Assembly: GCF_900142545.1 (NCBI RefSeq)
Contig: NZ_FRBF01000013.1
Span: 35,267-99,266 of the forward strand
DNA: 64,000 bases
DNA from: Fibrobacter sp. UWT2
Lineage (GTDB): Bacteria; Fibrobacterota; Fibrobacteria; Fibrobacterales; Fibrobacteraceae
Reading direction: 5' to 3'
The position numbers were made by a program, and so were the translations under genes. Below are positions 60,876-64,000 of this stretch, piece by piece. Positions within the stretch are counted from its first letter, which is position 1; every line of letters begins with the position of its first letter. Under the pieces are notes generated by a model. That model was not told the origin of the DNA and did no database searches. It was given only the letters and a program-made list of their open reading frames with translations.

Positions 60876-63308
60876 ATGAATTATTTGAAGCTCCGCGAAG
60901 AACAGTTGAAATCCGCCGTGCGTGAGGATTTCTTTGCCGATTACAAATACACACAACTCGGAAACATAGACTTCGTGGTAGCGAAACATAATACTCAAGG
61001 CGTGCGCACCGATCTTTTTGAAGATGATATCGGGGACCTCAAGAGCATCTTATGGGCAGAGGCGAAACAGGGTAACACCCACGACATATACGAATCTTTT
61101 GTGCAATTGATGCTCACCATCGGTAAGGAGCGTTCCTTTGAGCATAACCTGCCACCCAAGTACATCGGAGCCTTTGATGCCGAAAAATTTGCGTTTATCG
61201 AGTATCACGATATACAGGAAATTTTCTACCAGAATGATTTTAATTGGAATGTAACCCCGAGCAATCACGACACAAAGGAATTTAAGCAGCTTCACGACCT
61301 TTGCCAAAAGTTGCTTGAAGAGAAATCGATTCTTTTCCGTTTCAAGAGCGACTCTGCAGAGCTAAAAAGATTCATTCGTACCAATTTCAAAATTACGAAG
61401 GACATCTCCGAAAAAATTTCAGTTACCAAGAACAATTTTACCTTCGTGTTCCAGAAATGGGAAGCTGCGGTTAAGCCCTCTATTAATGTAGATTGGGCCA
61501 AGGTCAACAAGGCAGGAATCATTTCGGCTGATTTTTTCCTGGCGGATTTACTTTCTAGAGACAATCGCTCCATCAAGGACAATCTTTTTGTTGTCTTGAA
61601 AAGAAAAAAGTACGAGCTAGCCAAAAAATTGGACGAAAACGGTTTCCTTTCCTATTCTTCTGTCGAATTCAAAGACGAACAAAAGGCGTATAAGGAATTT
61701 TGGAGTATCTATAAGAGACCCCCACAAGAGGAATATTGGGATTATATCATTGAAAGACGTGATTTGTTGGTTCCTCAGGATATCCGCGAACGCAAGGGCA
61801 GTTTTTTCACTCCGCAGATATGGGTGGAAAAATCGCAGCAGTATTTAGCGGATGTGCTCGGAGAAACCTGGCAAGATGACTATTGTATATGGGACTGTTG
61901 CGCCGGAACGGGCAACCTGCTGAATGGACTCACCAACTACGACAATGTATGGGCATCGACATTGGACAAGCAGGATATAGATGTGATGACAGACCGTGTG
62001 AACAACGGTTGGTCCATGCCCGAAAATCACATCTTTCAGTTTGATTTTCTGAATGACGAATTCGACAAGTGCCCTGATGAATTAAGACAAATCATCAATG
62101 ACCCCGAAAAACGGAAGAAACTGGTTGTTTATATCAACCCACCGTATGCGGAAGCAAGTAATAAAAGGACTTCTAGTGGAACGGGGGCTAATAGGAAGGG
62201 ACTTTCAGAAACCAGGACTCGTCAAAAATATCTAGATTTGGTCGGACGCAGTATCAATGAACTTTTCGCCCAGTTCTTGATAAGAATTTATCAAGAATTA
62301 CAATGTTGCAAATTGGGACAATTTGCAACATTGAAAGCACTATGCGCTCCCAATTTTGCAAAGTACAGAGAGGTCTTTCAAGCAAAACTTGAAAAATCCT
62401 TTGTTGTTCCTGCAAATACATTTGATAATGTGACGGGAAAATTTCCAATCGGATTCTTTATTTGGGATACGGATAAAAAAGAGACTTTCGTCGAAACTAT
62501 TTCTGATGTATTTGATAGCACAGGCGTTCCTCAAGGAACAAAGAAAATCTGTGCAGTTTCTGACAAACAAATAATCAACAAGTGGCTGCATGAAAATTTT
62601 GATAGTGAAGGCGAAAAAATTGGTTGGCTATGTTTTGTTCCCAATGATTTTCAAAACAACAGTGGCGTGTATATTACTTTAAAACCAAATGAAAGTGATG
62701 TTCGAGAATCGCGTGTTACCGCAATAACCAAAAATAATTTCAAGGCTATTTCAATTTACCTTGCCGTTCGTCACTCCATCGAAGCCACATGGCTTAATGA
62801 TAGAGACCAGTTCCTTTATCCGAATGACGGTTGGCAGGAAGATTTTGGCTTCCAGACGGACTGCCTGATCTACACGCTCTTCCACGGGCAAAACAGGATT
62901 TCGTCCGAAGTCCTAGCTACCGACAAACAGTCGCTAGCCACAAACCACTGGATTCCTTTTACTCGCGAACAAGTTGGTTGCAAAAGCACTTTCAAGAGTA
63001 ATTTCATGAACAAGTTCCTGAAAGAATTCATGGAATCGCATTCATTGAATCTTTCTGATGGAGCTCAAGCTGTTTATGATGCAGGCCTTGAACTGTGGAA
63101 ATACTACTACACACAAAAGAATTCCAAACCTGACGCAAGCTTTTATGACATCCGCAAGCATTTTCAAGGTGTCGATGCCAAGGGGCACATGAACAGCAGT
63201 TCAGAAGACTCCACCTACATGGATTTAATCTCGGTTCTGCGCACCCGTCAAAAGGCTCTCGCTCAAAAAATTGAACAGAGTGTCTATAAATACGGATTTT
63301 TGAAATAA
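60876..63308 (+). CDS. Type IIG-like restriction-modification protein (PD-(D/E)xK plus N6-adenine methyltransferase)
   Basis: An 810-residue single polypeptide. The N-terminal nuclease candidate has D46 and E62-A-K64 in LWAEAKQG, the PD-ExK spacing. A helical linker covers about 100-320. The methyltransferase has motif I DCCAGTGNLL from D340 and motif IV N421-P-P-Y, i.e. an N6-adenine enzyme. The C-terminal part (about 480-810) would be the target-recognition region. It would cut unmodified DNA and protect its own. Base composition is clearly AT-richer than the core genes. Adjacent are Rpn and IS3 genes. The nuclease assignment is less sure than the methylase. Confidence 0.82.
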   Translation: MNYLKLREEQLKSAVREDFFADYKYTQLGNIDFVVAKHNTQGVRTDLFEDDIGDLKSILWAEAKQGNTHDIYESFVQLMLTIGKERSFEHNLPPKYIGAFDAEKFAFIEYHDIQEIFYQNDFNWNVTPSNHDTKEFKQLHDLCQKLLEEKSILFRFKSDSAELKRFIRTNFKITKDISEKISVTKNNFTFVFQKWEAAVKPSINVDWAKVNKAGIISADFFLADLLSRDNRSIKDNLFVVLKRKKYELAKKLDENGFLSYSSVEFKDEQKAYKEFWSIYKRPPQEEYWDYIIERRDLLVPQDIRERKGSFFTPQIWVEKSQQYLADVLGETWQDDYCIWDCCAGTGNLLNGLTNYDNVWASTLDKQDIDVMTDRVNNGWSMPENHIFQFDFLNDEFDKCPDELRQIINDPEKRKKLVVYINPPYAEASNKRTSSGTGANRKGLSETRTRQKYLDLVGRSINELFAQFLIRIYQELQCCKLGQFATLKALCAPNFAKYREVFQAKLEKSFVVPANTFDNVTGKFPIGFFIWDTDKKETFVETISDVFDSTGVPQGTKKICAVSDKQIINKWLHENFDSEGEKIGWLCFVPNDFQNNSGVYITLKPNESDVRESRVTAITKNNFKAISIYLAVRHSIEATWLNDRDQFLYPNDGWQEDFGFQTDCLIYTLFHGQNRISSEVLATDKQSLATNHWIPFTREQVGCKSTFKSNFMNKFLKEFMESHSLNLSDGAQAVYDAGLELWKYYYTQKNSKPDASFYDIRKHFQGVDAKGHMNSSSEDSTYMDLISVLRTRQKALAQKIEQSVYKYGFLK

Positions 63309-63331
63309 AAACTTTCGGAAGAGGCGGTTTC

Positions 63332-63796
63332 CTAAGCAATAAAATACGGAGATGGTCGCGCATACCTAAACCTATCCGCCACATTAGAATACAAAATCCA
63401 TACAATAGCCATAGGAGCATTCAAAACAAGCATCAAACATGGTTTGAAAAAAAATGTATTCCACAATTCAAATAGCAGGAAGATTGACGCTATCGAGCAC
63501 ACTGAACAAACTACCACTGAAATACACCAAACTTTAGAGGCATACAAACCTTCACTCGTCATGAATAAACTTTTTCCCTCTATCCAATCGTTACTTAAAT
63601 AAAAAGTGTAAAAATAGTACGGAGCCAAAGCGAACACATATAAAATAAAATTATCCGTCCACAAGGGAGACAGAATCCCGCCCCAAAAAAGAAGAAAAGG
63701 TATGACCGTGCAAAGAACATAAATCTTGCGCGTTGAGGGCATTTGGGCAGCTTTGCCATCGCTCAAATTAATTTCGGCATCCTTGACCTTTTTCAT
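63332..63796 (-). CDS. Small four-helix membrane protein, unknown
   Basis: A 154-residue protein. ATG 63796 is preceded by GAGGG. The first 25 residues are charged (MKKVKDAEINLSDGKAAQMP), followed by four hydrophobic segments (about 28-48, 53-68, 90-110, 115-140): YVLCTVIPFLLFWGGIL, LYVFALAPYYFYTFYL, VWCISVVVCSVCSIASIFLLF and CLMLVLNAPMAIVWILY. I recognise no family. It is convergent with the restriction gene. An accompanying role (for example immunity) cannot be shown. Confidence 0.7.
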   Translation of the reverse strand: MKKVKDAEINLSDGKAAQMPSTRKIYVLCTVIPFLLFWGGILSPLWTDNFILYVFALAPYYFYTFYLSNDWIEGKSLFMTSEGLYASKVWCISVVVCSVCSIASIFLLFELWNTFFFKPCLMLVLNAPMAIVWILYSNVADRFRYARPSPYFIA

Positions 63797-63887
63797 GATT
63801 TCACCCTCACTTTCCCCATAATATATATTCAAACAACTGTCAAAATCTAACAATAAACTGAAAATTTATCGGTAATTGCCGGGGCGT

Positions 63888-63904
63888 TGCGGGGTGTCCC
63901 CGCA
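63888..63904. repeat. GC-rich hairpin at the IS insertion edge
   Basis: TGCGGGG and CCCCGCA pair around TGT, immediately before the element's terminal TG at 63906. It may be the target-side structure. Confidence 0.6.
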
Positions 63905-63905
63905 G

Positions 63906-64000
63906 TGAACCGACCCCAAAAAGTTGGACAGGTTAAAGTTAGGATAAAATTGAGTTATGGGTCCGGTATTGAACCGGGCTCATTCCGTTTAAACGCAGTT
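63906..64000 (-). mobile_element. End of an IS3-family insertion sequence (rest outside window)
   Basis: The terminal repeat starts TGAACCGACCCCAAAAAGTTGG at 63906, wording typical of IS3/IS150-group ends. The transposase reading frame follows inward. Only the last 95 bases are in the window. Confidence 0.85.
63939..64000 (-). CDS. IS3-family transposase OrfB, C-terminal end (partial)
   Basis: Reading leftward, the last codons give LRLNGMSPVQYRTHNSILS and a TAA at 63939-63941. NGMSPVQYR is the hallmark end of IS3-family OrfB (rve integrase core). The rest lies beyond 64000, so activity cannot be judged. Confidence 0.85.
   Translation of the reverse strand, partial: LRLNGMSPVQYRTHNSILS

Overview
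The window looks like chromosome of a Fibrobacter species (phylum Fibrobacterota). The strongest sign is a secreted lipoprotein at 54238-55788 with two Fibrobacter succinogenes major paralogous (FISUMP) modules behind a Ser-rich linker. Other signs are Ser/Pro-linked envelope proteins, a Gram-negative lipid A/Kdo gene, a TonB-dependent receptor and a transketolase of the SDGG type. Base composition is near 50% G+C, genes are tightly packed, and TTGACA/TATAAT-like promoters precede several tRNAs. These names rest on motif reading; no database search was run.

Layout. 1-6150 is a minus-strand block: a DUF5683-like envelope protein cut by the window edge, rpmB, ispH, kdtA, an isoprenylcysteine-methyltransferase-like membrane protein and an ABC half-transporter. 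6180-7420 holds two tandem tRNA-Glu cassettes, a small lipoprotein and tRNA-Ser. 7660-12340 has a DEAD-box helicase, a NERD-domain protein and an M16 protease. 12377-16700 is a sulfur cluster: Rrf2 regulator, metY-like sulfhydrylase, iron-type alcohol dehydrogenase and cysK. 16780-26860 has HAD and TraB proteins, two lipoproteins, cmk-rpsA, coaBC with a decayed-looking uracil-DNA-glycosylase-fold partner, a Vat-like acetyltransferase, an RlmI-like methyltransferase and nrdR. 26865-38380 covers transketolase, an outer-membrane protein with Glu/Pro and Ser/Lys tails, a GT-C/GT2 glycosyltransferase pair, gmk, the TsaC/Sua5 gene and a large DUF349 protein. 38508-49807 has priA, envelope proteins, a VanX-like peptidase, a TonB receptor, a nitrilase-family amidase, a 43-codon HTH gene with an operator, a maltokinase-like gene, queA and a WYL regulator. 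49817-59510 has a zinc-ribbon/BON protein, gltX, an alanine symporter, the FISUMP lipoprotein, ispD, a metal efflux permease with its ArsR regulator, and galE. 59604-64000 is an accessory end: tRNA-Gly, an Rpn-type nuclease, a type IIG-like restriction-modification protein, a small membrane protein and the end of an IS3-family element.

How the genes fit together. ispD and ispH both serve the MEP isoprenoid pathway. kdtA, the GT-C/GT2 pair, galE, the OmpA-like and TonB proteins and the lipoproteins serve the envelope. rpmB, rpsA, gltX, queA, the TsaC/Sua5 gene, the RlmI-like enzyme and four tRNAs serve translation. The Rrf2-metY-adh-cysK run looks like one sulfur-assimilation locus. The ArsR-permease pair is a self-regulated metal export unit.

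The most unusual signal is a set of short dispersed repeats. They fill several intergenic gaps and also appear in frame inside linkers of coaBC, priA and a maltokinase-like kinase, so they are translated there. Other points of interest are the 43-codon HTH gene with a palindrome over its -35 box, the cytoplasmic zinc-ribbon/BON protein in an operon with a WYL regulator and queA, a GT-C glycosyltransferase fused to an NPCBM carbohydrate-binding module, and the defence/mobile cluster at the right end.
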